A stretch of 64,000 nucleotides of DNA. Origin: Emcibacter sp. (GTDB taxonomy: Bacteria > Pseudomonadota > Alphaproteobacteria > Sphingomonadales > Emcibacteraceae). Where the stretch lies: the NCBI GenBank assembly GCA_021647465.1, contig JAKIUQ010000002.1, forward strand, positions 124,001 to 188,000. The letters are read 5' to 3'. Positions 25,204 to 33,725 of the stretch are shown piece by piece (the stretch's first letter is position 1; every line of letters begins with the position of its first letter). The notes beneath the pieces were generated by a model, which saw only the letters and a list, made by a program, of their open reading frames with translations, was not told where the DNA came from and did no database searches. The translations under genes and the position numbers were made by a program.

Positions 25204-25701
25204 TTAATTACCCCCCTTGTTTCTGAAAGGGATAGAGGTTTTTTTTGTTACTGTTCTTAATGAAAAATTAGACTTGATTTGTGATACGCCGGGCAGGGCG
25301 GTTATGACATCCATATGCAGGCGTTCATAGTCAGAAGCATCGGATACAATCACCCTGAGAAGATAATCCGCATCGCCGGACATTAAATAACATTCCATGA
25401 TCTGGGGGCATTCTTTGACCCTTCGTTCAAATTCAGCCAGCTTTTCCTTGGTTTGTTTTTCCACGGTAATTTGAACAAAAACATTGTCCGGCAGCCCTGC
25501 GGCAGATTGATCAACAATCGCCACATAATGATCAATAATACCGTCCGTTTCCAGTGATTTGACCCGCCTCAGGCAGGCAGAAGGTGATAGCCCCACGCGA
25601 TCAGCAAGGTCATTATTGCTTATCCGTCCGCTATTTTGCAATGATTCAAGGATCGCATAATCAATCTTATCAAGGCTAATACTGTGAAATTTATGTCTCA
25701 T
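25204..25701 (-). CDS. Lrp/AsnC family regulator, likely of ald
   Basis: A 165-residue feast/famine regulator with an N-terminal helix-turn-helix (LDKIDYAILESLQNSGRIS through SPSACLRRVKSLE) and a C-terminal ligand-binding RAM domain (VFVQITVEKQ, MSGDADYLLRVIVSD). ATG 25701 fits the usual family length; an upstream TTG at 25773 would add 24 poorly matching residues. It is divergent from alanine dehydrogenase, the common arrangement for alanine-responsive Lrp regulators such as AldR. Confidence 0.9.
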   Translation of the reverse strand: MRHKFHSISLDKIDYAILESLQNSGRISNNDLADRVGLSPSACLRRVKSLETDGIIDHYVAIVDQSAAGLPDNVFVQITVEKQTKEKLAEFERRVKECPQIMECYLMSGDADYLLRVIVSDASDYERLHMDVITALPGVSQIKSNFSLRTVTKKTSIPFRNKGGN

Positions 25702-25752
25702 AACGTCATTTATACGCCTGATTATTTTAATATTCAAGGATTTTACACTGAT

Positions 25753-25788
25753 ATTTGCAAGGAAATTCTGCAAATAAATTGATATAAT
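25753..25788 (+). promoter_or_regulatory. Lrp-type dyad and ald promoter
   Basis: ATTTGCA (25753-25759) and TGCAAAT (25769-25775) form a perfect dyad with a 9-base centre. TATAAT at 25783-25788 has no good -35: the hexamer at the right distance is AGGAAA inside the dyad. A weak promoter overlapped by a dyad suggests activation by the divergent Lrp regulator. Confidence 0.55.
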
Positions 25789-25846
25789 CTGATCAGAGAA
25801 TTAAGGAATTTCAAATTTTTATTTAGAAAGCTAGAAAGATAGGCAG

Positions 25847-26953
25847 ATGATTGTTGGTGTCCCGAAAGAAATTAAAATACATGAATATCGTGTTGGCCTG
25901 ACGCCGGCGAGTGCATCGGAATTTATTCGGGGCGGCCATAAAGTCATTGTTGAAACCAAGGCTGGAATGGGCATTGGTTTTTCTGATGAGGATTATATCG
26001 CTGTCGGGGCCGAGATTATCCCGGATGCAGCGCAGCTATTTGCGCAGGCGGAAATGATCGTAAAAGTAAAAGAACCCCAGCTTCATGAATGCACCATGCT
26101 GACGGAAAATCATTTGCTCTATACCTATCTGCATCTGGCGGCAGATCCGGCGCAAACGGTGGCCCTGATGAAATCAGGTTGTACGGCCATTGCTTATGAA
26201 ACCGTGACCAATGACGCTGGTGGCCTGCCGCTTTTGGCTCCTATGAGCGAGGTCGCCGGACGTATGTCCATTCAGGCCGGCGCCCATGCCCTTGAAAAAG
26301 CAACGGGGGGGCGGGGCCTTCTGTTGGGCGGCGTTCCCGGGGTGGCTCCGGCGAAAGTCGTGATTATTGGCGGCGGCGTTTCGGGCATGAATGCGGCTGA
26401 GATGGCCGTTGGAATGGGCGCGGACGTAAGTGTTTTTGACCGCAATCTGGATGTGCTGAGGCGTCTTGACAATCGTTTTCGCGGCAGTGTCAAAACCCGT
26501 TATGCCACGGCTCATGATTTGGAAATGGCGGTATTAGAAGCTGATCTGGTTATCGGCGCTGTTCTTGTTGCCGGGGCCGCCGCCCCCAAACTTGTTTCTG
26601 CAGAAATGGTTCGGCAGATGAAGGACGGTGCCGTTCTTGTGGATATTTCCATTGATCAGGGTGGATGTTTTGAAAATTCCCGTCCCACAACCCACGCAGA
26701 CCCAAGTTTTATCATTGATGGTGTGGTGCATTATTGTGTGGCCAATATGCCGGGGGCCGTTGCGCGGACATCTACTTTTGCGCTGAATAACGCCACATTA
26801 CCCTTTGGCCTTGCGCTGGCCAATAAAGGCTGGAAACAGGCCTGCCGGGATGATGTCCATTTGGCGAACGGCGTGAATATTTCTGGCGGGTTTGTTACCT
26901 ATGAAGCCGTCGCGCGTGATTTGGGTAAGGAATTCCATCCTTTAAATTTTTGA
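25847..26953 (+). CDS. ald: Alanine dehydrogenase
   Basis: A 368-residue NAD-dependent L-alanine dehydrogenase, converting alanine to pyruvate and ammonia (reversible). The N-terminal MIVGVPKEIKIHEYRVGLTP, the PVLAPMSEVAG-like region (LLAPMSEVAGRMS) and the Rossmann loop VVIIGGGVSGMNA around residue 170 are family features, as is DISIDQGGCFE. Length is normal. It lies divergent to the Lrp gene and converges with the saccharopine genes, four bases from the next stop. Confidence 0.97.
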   Translation: MIVGVPKEIKIHEYRVGLTPASASEFIRGGHKVIVETKAGMGIGFSDEDYIAVGAEIIPDAAQLFAQAEMIVKVKEPQLHECTMLTENHLLYTYLHLAADPAQTVALMKSGCTAIAYETVTNDAGGLPLLAPMSEVAGRMSIQAGAHALEKATGGRGLLLGGVPGVAPAKVVIIGGGVSGMNAAEMAVGMGADVSVFDRNLDVLRRLDNRFRGSVKTRYATAHDLEMAVLEADLVIGAVLVAGAAAPKLVSAEMVRQMKDGAVLVDISIDQGGCFENSRPTTHADPSFIIDGVVHYCVANMPGAVARTSTFALNNATLPFGLALANKGWKQACRDDVHLANGVNISGGFVTYEAVARDLGKEFHPLNF

Positions 26954-26957
26954 GCCC

Positions 26958-28172
26958 CTAAAAGGGTAATTTAATATTTTCCGCTTTAATTTCAAGGCCG
27001 GCTTCTTTTAGGCCTTTCAGCCATATCCGGGCTTCTTCTGTCGTGTGAGGGGCTATTTGCACGCCGCTGGGCAGGCGTTTTTCCATGAGCGCGCCGACGG
27101 CCTGTGCCACGGTCAGGGAAACGGCCTGCGCCATGGCGGATTGCCAGCCCGCCCCCGTTGTATCGAGCGACAAGGCGGCCTTCCATGCCGGGCCATCTTT
27201 CGGCGATATGGTCAGCGCCACATGAAGGACAACCCGATCCTGTTCGTTTTCATCATATTGATGGGCTTGCCATAACCTGTCGGACAGGGTTTTGAGTTCG
27301 TCTGGCGCGGCATTCTCTATAATGGGAAAGATATCCCGCCAGGCCTTTTTCCAGCCCTCTAATCGCAAAGTTCCCCGCACAAAAGTTTGAAGGCCGGTTT
27401 CATTCTCAAGGCCATAATCCTTGATATAGGGCAGGCTGTTACGGTTTGCATAAATTTCGAAAATTTCCCTGCCCAATGATAATTCCGTCACATCTTCCCA
27501 TGCTTTTTTCGTTATATGTTCTTTGCCATCCTTGATCATAATAGAGGGGCTGGTCAGCGCCGTCAGAACGCCAAGAGGGGTCCAGCTGAATTTATAGGTA
27601 AAAGGGTTCTTTTCCGCCGGAATGCCGCCGCAATAAGATATGAAATCTATAATATGGCCTTGATTCAACAGGCCGGCCCTTTGGGCTTTATCCACAATGA
27701 TATGGGCCAGGAGATGATCAATGCCAGGATCAAGCCCGACCTCATTGACGAGTGAAAGCCCCTTTGCCCGCGCCTCATCATTGAAGGCGACCATGTCAGA
27801 GCAAAGATAACTGGAGGTTACCATGTGACATTTTTCTTCCAGGGCGATTTTCGCGACTTGCAGATGAAAACTCGCCGGCAACATAGAGACAATGATGTCG
27901 CCGGGTTTGAGCGCGCCCAAGAAGGTTTTTTGCGATCCCGGCTCTTTAAGATTTAAATGCCGTATAGCCAATTCTGCGTCTTGAGCAACATGCGCTCTTA
28001 GCTTTTCCGCACGGTCCAGATTTGCATCCCAGACGGTGATTTGACCCCATTTATTGGCAAGGGAAACAATGCCCGGACCCGACGCGAGCCCCGCGCCTAT
28101 CCAATGTATTTTTGGCCAATGTATTTTCGACTGATGAATTTTTGACTTATGTTGCGATAAGTCTGAGGACAT
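26958..28172 (-). CDS. Saccharopine dehydrogenase, LYS9-like (glutamate-forming)
   Basis: A 404-residue member of the saccharopine dehydrogenase family. The Rossmann start IHWIGAGLASGPGIVSLA lies near residue 23. HMVTSSYLCSDMVAF and NEVGLDPGIDHLLA, then YCGGIPA and KFSWTPLGVL, match the yeast LYS9 pattern that splits saccharopine into glutamate and alpha-aminoadipate semialdehyde. It follows a LYS1-like gene by 24 bases on the same strand. The N-terminus has a short threefold repeat (KIHQS, KIHWP, KIHWI), possibly from slippage. The reaction is inferred from sequence pattern and from the partner gene. Confidence 0.82.
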   Translation of the reverse strand: MSSDLSQHKSKIHQSKIHWPKIHWIGAGLASGPGIVSLANKWGQITVWDANLDRAEKLRAHVAQDAELAIRHLNLKEPGSQKTFLGALKPGDIIVSMLPASFHLQVAKIALEEKCHMVTSSYLCSDMVAFNDEARAKGLSLVNEVGLDPGIDHLLAHIIVDKAQRAGLLNQGHIIDFISYCGGIPAEKNPFTYKFSWTPLGVLTALTSPSIMIKDGKEHITKKAWEDVTELSLGREIFEIYANRNSLPYIKDYGLENETGLQTFVRGTLRLEGWKKAWRDIFPIIENAAPDELKTLSDRLWQAHQYDENEQDRVVLHVALTISPKDGPAWKAALSLDTTGAGWQSAMAQAVSLTVAQAVGALMEKRLPSGVQIAPHTTEEARIWLKGLKEAGLEIKAENIKLPF

Positions 28173-28196
28173 AATATTTCCTTTTAATATATTACG

Positions 28197-29303
28197 TTAG
28201 GCGACGTTTATCTCTTCCAGAGAATTTTGTTTGATACGCGAAATGGCGTCATCAAAAGATTTCTTCGCCGAAAGCCATATGGGATCGCTATCTATTTTAT
28301 TAAGAGTCTTAAGGTGGGGCAAAAGCTGGCTGGAGAATTCCTGACTGGCTTCCTGCGGCAGAAGAGAAGGCAGATTATCAATGGCGATGATATCAATGCT
28401 TTTGTTACCCGACGCGCCTTTAACTGTAATATAGGGTTTTTCCCATGATGTGGTCTCATGATAAAGCGGGATGGGGTTGAAAGCACTATAGGGATCACAT
28501 GAGACATCCGCAACGACGCTCAGCCGTGCGTTCGGTTTCAGGTCTTCTATGCGCAGAAAGGCCGGGATATTATCTATGATGAAAGCGCAATTGATGAGAA
28601 TATCATGTTCCAGCAAGGCGGCGCGGTCAATTTCATTGGTCATCTTGCGCCCCCAACAGGTAATCTCGGCTCCATATTCTTCAAGAATTTTGAGCGCGCC
28701 TTTTCCGCAGCGCCCGCCCGCCCCAATGATCAGAACTTTTGGCTTTTTGCCGAGGGTATTCGCCGCGTTCATTTCTGCCTTTAACGCGTCAGCATTATTA
28801 AAGGGGGTCAGGCCTTTATCCAGATATGGGATGGTTGCACAATTCTGATTATACCAATGAGTAAGGGCCAGCGCCGCCCCCATATAGCCCGCCCAAAATC
28901 CGAAGGCAACAATTCTGTCCCCATTCTGGTCAACCATATATTCAATATCCAGAAGTTCCCCGCCGCCAGATATAAAGCGCGATAACAGCTTCTGCCAACC
29001 GGCCTGCTTTTTATAAGCATGAGCAAAATAAATATGGCTATTTTTTAAATGATCAGGCGCGTCAGGCAATTCTTTTAATCCAAGGATAAAGGCGTCTTTT
29101 GGCGCTTTGAGCCATGAGCCCCCCTTGACCATTCGGCAGCCGGCATCAGCATAGGCCTGATCCGGTATGATACGTTTCTCTGATTTTTCGATCAGAACCT
29201 CATATCCTTCTTTGATGAGACTGCGGGCTCCTTCGGGTAGAAGGGGCGTGCGGCGTTCAGTGGTACGGGTCTCGCGCCTTAACCAGATTATTTTTTTAGT
29301 CAT
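28197..29303 (-). CDS. Saccharopine dehydrogenase, LYS1-like (lysine-reacting)
   Basis: A 368-residue protein like fungal LYS1, the NAD enzyme interconverting lysine plus 2-oxoglutarate and saccharopine. WLRRETRTTERRTPLLPEG at the start, GLKELPDAPDHLKNSHIYFAHAYK at residues ~94-117 (HAYKKQAGW continuing) and AFGFWAGYMGAALAL are close to the fungal pattern. It is first in a two-gene operon with the LYS9-like gene, so together they give the whole saccharopine route, most likely for lysine breakdown. AAAGGAAGGGTAGGA precedes the ATG. Confidence 0.85.
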   Translation of the reverse strand: MTKKIIWLRRETRTTERRTPLLPEGARSLIKEGYEVLIEKSEKRIIPDQAYADAGCRMVKGGSWLKAPKDAFILGLKELPDAPDHLKNSHIYFAHAYKKQAGWQKLLSRFISGGGELLDIEYMVDQNGDRIVAFGFWAGYMGAALALTHWYNQNCATIPYLDKGLTPFNNADALKAEMNAANTLGKKPKVLIIGAGGRCGKGALKILEEYGAEITCWGRKMTNEIDRAALLEHDILINCAFIIDNIPAFLRIEDLKPNARLSVVADVSCDPYSAFNPIPLYHETTSWEKPYITVKGASGNKSIDIIAIDNLPSLLPQEASQEFSSQLLPHLKTLNKIDSDPIWLSAKKSFDDAISRIKQNSLEEINVA

Positions 29304-29570
29304 TCCTACCCTTCCTTTTAAGGCTTATATGATGACCTTTAAATATGTCGAACAGAAGGGAGCAAATTGGCGGGTATGCCGTTAAATTGTACAAAAAACC
29401 ATATTTTATTGGGTCATACTGCCAATAATCATGAAGTATGAAAATAAGGTTTTTTAAACAGGTCATCAAAGATATCTTTTTGAAGCATTTTTTAATGGCC
29501 CGTTGCTTAAAAATTTAACGATTTAGTAATCAATTTTTACTTATTGTTTAATGAGTAAAAGTTAGAACCT
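29304..29570. other. Intergenic region between the lysine operon and the PAS gene
   Basis: AT-rich with no gene. It should hold divergent promoters. TTAA (29515-29518), seven bases, GTAA (29526-29529) resembles a CtrA site at seven of eight positions, which is weak evidence in such AT-rich DNA. Confidence 0.4.
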
Positions 29571-29602
29571 ATGACTTTAAACAAGAAATATGTTTAAATC
29601 AT
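29571..29602. promoter_or_regulatory. Dyad before the triple-PAS gene
   Basis: ATGACTTTAAAC (29571-29582) and GTTTAAATCAT (29592-29602) pair except for one extra base, around a 9-base centre. It ends 37 bases before the start codon, where a repressor or hairpin would affect expression. Confidence 0.45.
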
Positions 29603-29639
29603 AGACATGGATTGTTCGAGTTGTACTTAGGGTGTATTG

Positions 29640-30866
29640 ATGAGTAATTGTATAACGCAAGACCCAAAACATAAGGATGTTTTGGCGGACATAATTAATC
29701 TTTCTGCGGACATTATTATTTCTGTAGATGAAAACCATAATGTTATTTTTGTCAATCCCGCCTTTGAAAAGATATTTGGCTATCAGAGCAAAGAGATATT
29801 TGGCCAAAGCCTGAATATTTTATTACCCAAAGCCATACATTCCGCACATAAAGAATATATTGATTCATATGATAAATCAGATGACACTTCTCGCCATATG
29901 GCTATGCGGTCAGCGTTATGCGGTATTTCAAAAACCGGTGAAGAAATCCCTCTTGATATTTCTATTCAAAAACACCCTAAAGGCGGCTTATTTCGTTATA
30001 CGGCCATATGCCGGGATATAAGCAGCAGAGTCGCACAGGAAAAACGGCTGCGAGAAGAAGAGAAAAAATTTAAAACACTTTTCAATAGCTCATTCGATTA
30101 TATCATTCTGATGAACGGTCAGGGCGAAATCGTGGAATTTAATGATACGGCGGCGCGTAATATATTGAATGAAGATGAAAAATATACCGGGGAGAAGATT
30201 TGGGATTGTGGTTTTTGGAGAAGTGAAACGGATTTCTCTCTTGTACAAAAGGCAGTTTCTGAAATCAAATCGAATGAGAATACGTCTATCATTATAAATA
30301 TTCTTGCCAAAAACCATCGTAAAATTATATTGGAAGTCACCCTCAAGCTTATAAATATGGAACATCAGCAGATCGAGATGATCGTGTTCGAGGGAAAAGA
30401 TATAACGGAATTGGTCAAGTCAAACCGCGCCCTTATTGATAGTGAATCCCGTCTGGCGAGGGCTCAGAAAATTTCGCGGCTTGGAAACTGGGAATGGGAT
30501 TTGATCACAAATGAATTTATCTGGTCAGACGAGATTTACAGAATCTTTGGACTGGACCCCAGGAGTTTTACGCTCACATATGATGCCTTTCTTGGCAGAT
30601 TGAGATCCGAAGACCGCCCGCGCGCAGAGCAGGCCTTAACAAATAGCCTTTCGGATAAAACGCCATATAAAACAATTTACCGCATTATCCTGCCGGATGG
30701 TAATGAGAGAATTGTTGAAGATCTGGGTGAAATTTATCGCATGGAAGATGAGAACCCGATTAAAATAGGGGGGACTATTCAAGATATTACGGAAAGCTGG
30801 GGCAGAGAACGGGAATTTGTTTTTGCTAAAATGCGTACCGAAGATAAAAATATTGCGAAAGTTTAA
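29640..30866 (+). CDS. Orphan triple-PAS domain protein without output domain
   Basis: A 408-residue soluble protein with three PAS domains and nothing else. PAS1 (about 10-125) has IISVDENHNVIFVNPAFEKIFGY; PAS2 (about 135-255) has YIILMNGQGEIVEFNDTAA; PAS3 (about 275-390) is a PAS_3/PAC type with LGNWEWDLITNEFIWSDE. No transmembrane helix, kinase, GGDEF, EAL or methyl-accepting segment is present, and the stop is followed by only 46 bases before the convergent gene, so no lost domain is visible downstream. ATG 29640 follows TAGGGTG; a TTG at 29637 is adjacent. It may be a sensor that works through another protein. Confidence 0.85.
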   Translation: MSNCITQDPKHKDVLADIINLSADIIISVDENHNVIFVNPAFEKIFGYQSKEIFGQSLNILLPKAIHSAHKEYIDSYDKSDDTSRHMAMRSALCGISKTGEEIPLDISIQKHPKGGLFRYTAICRDISSRVAQEKRLREEEKKFKTLFNSSFDYIILMNGQGEIVEFNDTAARNILNEDEKYTGEKIWDCGFWRSETDFSLVQKAVSEIKSNENTSIIINILAKNHRKIILEVTLKLINMEHQQIEMIVFEGKDITELVKSNRALIDSESRLARAQKISRLGNWEWDLITNEFIWSDEIYRIFGLDPRSFTLTYDAFLGRLRSEDRPRAEQALTNSLSDKTPYKTIYRIILPDGNERIVEDLGEIYRMEDENPIKIGGTIQDITESWGREREFVFAKMRTEDKNIAKV

Positions 30867-30912
30867 TTTTTACCTGCCATAGCCCATAAGCCGGGATCAT
30901 TACAACCATTTA

Positions 30913-31872
30913 TCAGCAGATTTGACCTTGGAACGGCGAACAACGCGCAGCCCCGAATACAGCCCTTAACCCCCTTGAATGCAGAATCCCGAGGGCGCTG
31001 GTATGACCTATGTCCGGGAATAGCGCGGTTTTTAACGTAAGTCCCGTGAGGGGTTTGCTGCGCAGCAAAGCATCCATCTTATAGACATTGGAGACATAAC
31101 GTTTGTTCGGATCGGCGATTTCTTCTATGCCGCCGACGGCCATATATACATTGGCTTTCAGGGCATCATTATTTTCAAGGAATTTTTTCGCCTGAGAAAA
31201 GATAATCTCATCCCCCCACCATATTGCCGGGCTGCCAATGACATAACGGTTGAATGTTTCAGGGGCATTAAACAAAACATACAGGCCAAAAAGTCCGCCA
31301 AGAGAGGTGCCAAAATAACCGCTGTCATCTGGTATGCTATTATAATTGGCATTGATGAAAGGTTTGAGTTCATTTTGGATAAAGTCAAGGAATTCAGGCG
31401 CGCCGCCCATTTTCTTGCCAGACGTTATTTCCTCAATACCCTCAATGGGGAAGGGATAGCGTTTGCGCGTCATCACATTGGGCGTGAGGTCGCGCTGGCG
31501 TAAATACAGCGACTGGAAAATATTATCCACGGGATAGCCAATTCCCACGATTATAAAGCGGGATAACTCAGATGCCGTTTGCATGGTTCGGGCGGTTTCT
31601 GCCAGAGGAATACCGCCATTGGCGTCTGTCATATAAAGAACCGGGAATTTCTCCGATCCGTTCTTTTTACTAACGGGGACTAAAACGCGGATTTCATAAG
31701 TTTGCCCGATCTTTCCTGACGTCAGCTTATGGGTTTTGATCGGCGGGAAATGATAAGATGCCGCCCCTTTTGTTGTCTCTGTGGCCCGGCCCGGGTTCAT
31801 TATGCCGAGGATCATTAGGAAAACGCCCGCAGAAATAAGGGGCCAGACTATTGGTGATAAAAAATTTTTCAT
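30913..31872 (-). CDS. Secreted or membrane-anchored esterase, alpha/beta hydrolase (esterase D/Fes-like)
   Basis: A 319-residue alpha/beta hydrolase of the putative esterase family (PF00756-like). An N-terminal hydrophobic segment (about 10-27) looks like a signal peptide or anchor. The nucleophile is in YFGTSLGGLFGLYVLF and a candidate histidine in FPDIGHTSALG. ATG 31872 follows GAAGG and is preferred to a TTG at 31878. Relatives hydrolyse varied esters, including siderophore esters; no siderophore genes are adjacent. Confidence 0.8.
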   Translation of the reverse strand: MKNFLSPIVWPLISAGVFLMILGIMNPGRATETTKGAASYHFPPIKTHKLTSGKIGQTYEIRVLVPVSKKNGSEKFPVLYMTDANGGIPLAETARTMQTASELSRFIIVGIGYPVDNIFQSLYLRQRDLTPNVMTRKRYPFPIEGIEEITSGKKMGGAPEFLDFIQNELKPFINANYNSIPDDSGYFGTSLGGLFGLYVLFNAPETFNRYVIGSPAIWWGDEIIFSQAKKFLENNDALKANVYMAVGGIEEIADPNKRYVSNVYKMDALLRSKPLTGLTLKTALFPDIGHTSALGILHSRGLRAVFGAARCSPFQGQIC

Positions 31873-31920
31873 ATTCAACCTTCATTTTCCTATTTTATCT
31901 CTATGGCTCAGAATAAGGGC

Positions 31921-32000
31921 ATTGAAAATAGGCGCAATAGCAGGAATTACTCAAATTCGAGGCCAGTGTGAATTTGAGTAATTCCCGCTATTGTTTCAAT
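31921..32000. repeat. Long imperfect inverted repeat, MITE-like or regulatory cruciform
   Basis: Arms 31935-31958 and 31970-31993 are complementary at 23 of 24 positions around an 11-base centre. Outside them ATTGAAA (31921-31927) and TTTCAAT (31994-32000) also match, with a 7-base insertion on the left side. It lies between divergent starts (esterase and VOC gene). There is no T-run, so it is not a simple terminator. It could be a small non-autonomous element or a large operator. Confidence 0.75.
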
Positions 32001-32041
32001 TTGTCTGATATCATTAGATAGTCTCTTATATTGTGCGTGAT

Positions 32042-32070
32042 GTAAATATTATTCAGTCTGGTAAATATTA
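32042..32070 (+). repeat. 10-base direct repeat before the VOC operon
   Basis: GTAAATATTA at 32042-32051 and again at 32061-32070, 19 bases apart. It is within 60 bases of the VOC start codon and may be a regulator site. Confidence 0.5.
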
Positions 32071-32098
32071 CTTAAACTGGGTCTAAGGAGGAGCTATT

Positions 32099-32644
32099 AT
32101 GACCAAACCATTATCTTTCGGACAACCGCTTGGGGCCATTATGCAGGTTGCCTATGTGGTCGAGGATATCGAAAAAGCCATGAACCATTGGACAAAGACG
32201 CTTGGTGTCGGGCCTTTCTTTTTATTTGAACATTTTGCCCTTGAAGATTATCGCTACCGGGGCAAGCCGAGTGACCTTGATATTACGATTGCCATGGGCT
32301 TTTCAGGTTCCATGTGTTTTGAATTGATCTTTCAGCATAGTACAAGCCCGTCCGTTTATACCGAAGTCATTGAAAGAAAAGGCTATGGTTTCCACCACTG
32401 GGCGGTTTCCACAACCAGTTTTGATGCTGATCTGGAACGCTACGCGTCATCGGGTAATGCCGAAGTCCTTTATGGCAGGGTAGAGCCCGTGGATGCGCGT
32501 GCGGCTTATGTGGATACAATGGCTGAATTGGGCGGTATGATAGAACTTATTGAAATGAACCCAGCCGTAGAGGGGCTTTTCGCGGCGATTAAAGAGCCTT
32601 CTGTTGGCTGGGACGGCAAGGATCCTGTGCGTATTTTGGGGTAA
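32099..32644 (+). CDS. VOC superfamily (glyoxalase/dioxygenase-like) protein
   Basis: A 181-residue vicinal-oxygen-chelate protein. The first beta-alpha-beta-beta-beta unit starts at IMQVAYVVEDIEKAMNHWT, the second near YGFHHWAVSTTSFDADLE; candidate metal ligands are His in HHWAV and Glu in MIELIEM. The family includes glyoxalases, epimerases and extradiol-type dioxygenases; the reaction is not predictable here. AAGGAGGAGC is a strong ribosome site. The gene is followed by a hydrolase after 18 bases and then a TonB receptor, suggesting catabolism of an imported compound. Confidence 0.83.
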   Translation: MTKPLSFGQPLGAIMQVAYVVEDIEKAMNHWTKTLGVGPFFLFEHFALEDYRYRGKPSDLDITIAMGFSGSMCFELIFQHSTSPSVYTEVIERKGYGFHHWAVSTTSFDADLERYASSGNAEVLYGRVEPVDARAAYVDTMAELGGMIELIEMNPAVEGLFAAIKEPSVGWDGKDPVRILG

Positions 32645-32662
32645 TTTAAAAGGAGCATATCA

Positions 32663-33610
32663 ATGCTTGATAAGCAAACCGAGAAAATGTTGTCAGATAT
32701 GAGCGCGGCAGGCGGCCCTGCCCTGCATGAAATGCCGGTGGCAGATGCAAGGGCGGCATTGGCGGCAATCAGTGAAGCTCTTGGCTATAAGGACAGCCAT
32801 ATTTCCGCCGCCGAAGATCGGCAGATCCCGGGTCCCAACGGGCATATTCCCGTTCGTATTTACTGGCCTGATGAGGCCCCATCAGACAAGCCTATACCTA
32901 TGGTGTTGTTTTTTCACGGCGGGGGGTTTGCCTTGGGCGGCATTGAAACCCATGATTCCATCACGCGCTATTTATGCGACAACGCGGGGGTCATTGTTAT
33001 TTCGGTGGCGTATCGCCTTGCGCCGGAAAATCCGTTCCCTGCGGGTGTTGAGGATTGTTATGCGGCGCTTTGCTGGATCAGTAAAAATGCAAAAGAACTG
33101 GGCGGCGATGTGGCGCGGATTGCGGTTGCGGGCGATAGCGCGGGCGGTAATCTGGCCGCCGCCGTATCCCTTATGGCGCGGGATAGAAAGGGTCCCGAGA
33201 TTAAAGCACAGCTTTTGGTCTATCCCGGCTTGGATATGACGCTTGAGACCAGCTATCCCTCCTATGCCGATTTTGGCGGCGGGGAGTATTTTCTGGGGTT
33301 GACAGATATGAAATGGATGAAGGACATGTATCTTGGCAATAGTGAGGATGCAAAGGACATGAAAGCTTCCCCCTTATTATATTCGGATCTGTCGAATTTA
33401 CCCTCTGCGGTTATTCTGACCGCAGGCTATGATCCTTTATGTGATCAAGGGAAACATTATGCGGATAGATTGAAAGCCGCAGGTGTTCAGACTGAATATG
33501 AATGTTTCTCGGGCGCGATACATGGTTTCATCAGCTTTGCGGGGGGGCTGGATATCGGCGTCGCGGGTTTGGATCGCCTTGTCCGCGCCGTGAAGGATCA
33601 TCTGAAATAA
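32663..33610 (+). CDS. HSL-family alpha/beta hydrolase (esterase/lipase)
   Basis: A 315-residue hydrolase of the hormone-sensitive lipase (bacterial family IV) type. The oxyanion motif HGGG is at 85-88 and the catalytic triad is Ser159 (GDSAGGN), Asp257 (GYDPLCD) and His287 (IHGF). No signal peptide, so it acts in the cytoplasm on short-chain or aromatic esters. GGAGCAT lies before the ATG. It is operonic with the VOC gene. Confidence 0.93.
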   Translation: MLDKQTEKMLSDMSAAGGPALHEMPVADARAALAAISEALGYKDSHISAAEDRQIPGPNGHIPVRIYWPDEAPSDKPIPMVLFFHGGGFALGGIETHDSITRYLCDNAGVIVISVAYRLAPENPFPAGVEDCYAALCWISKNAKELGGDVARIAVAGDSAGGNLAAAVSLMARDRKGPEIKAQLLVYPGLDMTLETSYPSYADFGGGEYFLGLTDMKWMKDMYLGNSEDAKDMKASPLLYSDLSNLPSAVILTAGYDPLCDQGKHYADRLKAAGVQTEYECFSGAIHGFISFAGGLDIGVAGLDRLVRAVKDHLK

Positions 33611-33725
33611 GGATCAAATTAAAATGAGTATTTTCCGCTATGGTTGATTTCTTGAGACTATGGCTAAATGCTCGGATGAGTAAAAAATTTATAATGAATG
33701 TAAATTTATCTTAGGGAGAAAAAAT

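Noticed and set aside
26940..26975. Terminator between ald and the LYS9-like gene
   Set aside because: CCC-CTAAAA-GGG is too short and not followed by a T-run.
29577..29807. 76-codon minus-strand frame at the start of the PAS gene
   Set aside because: Overlaps the PAS coding region and dyad; no ribosome site.
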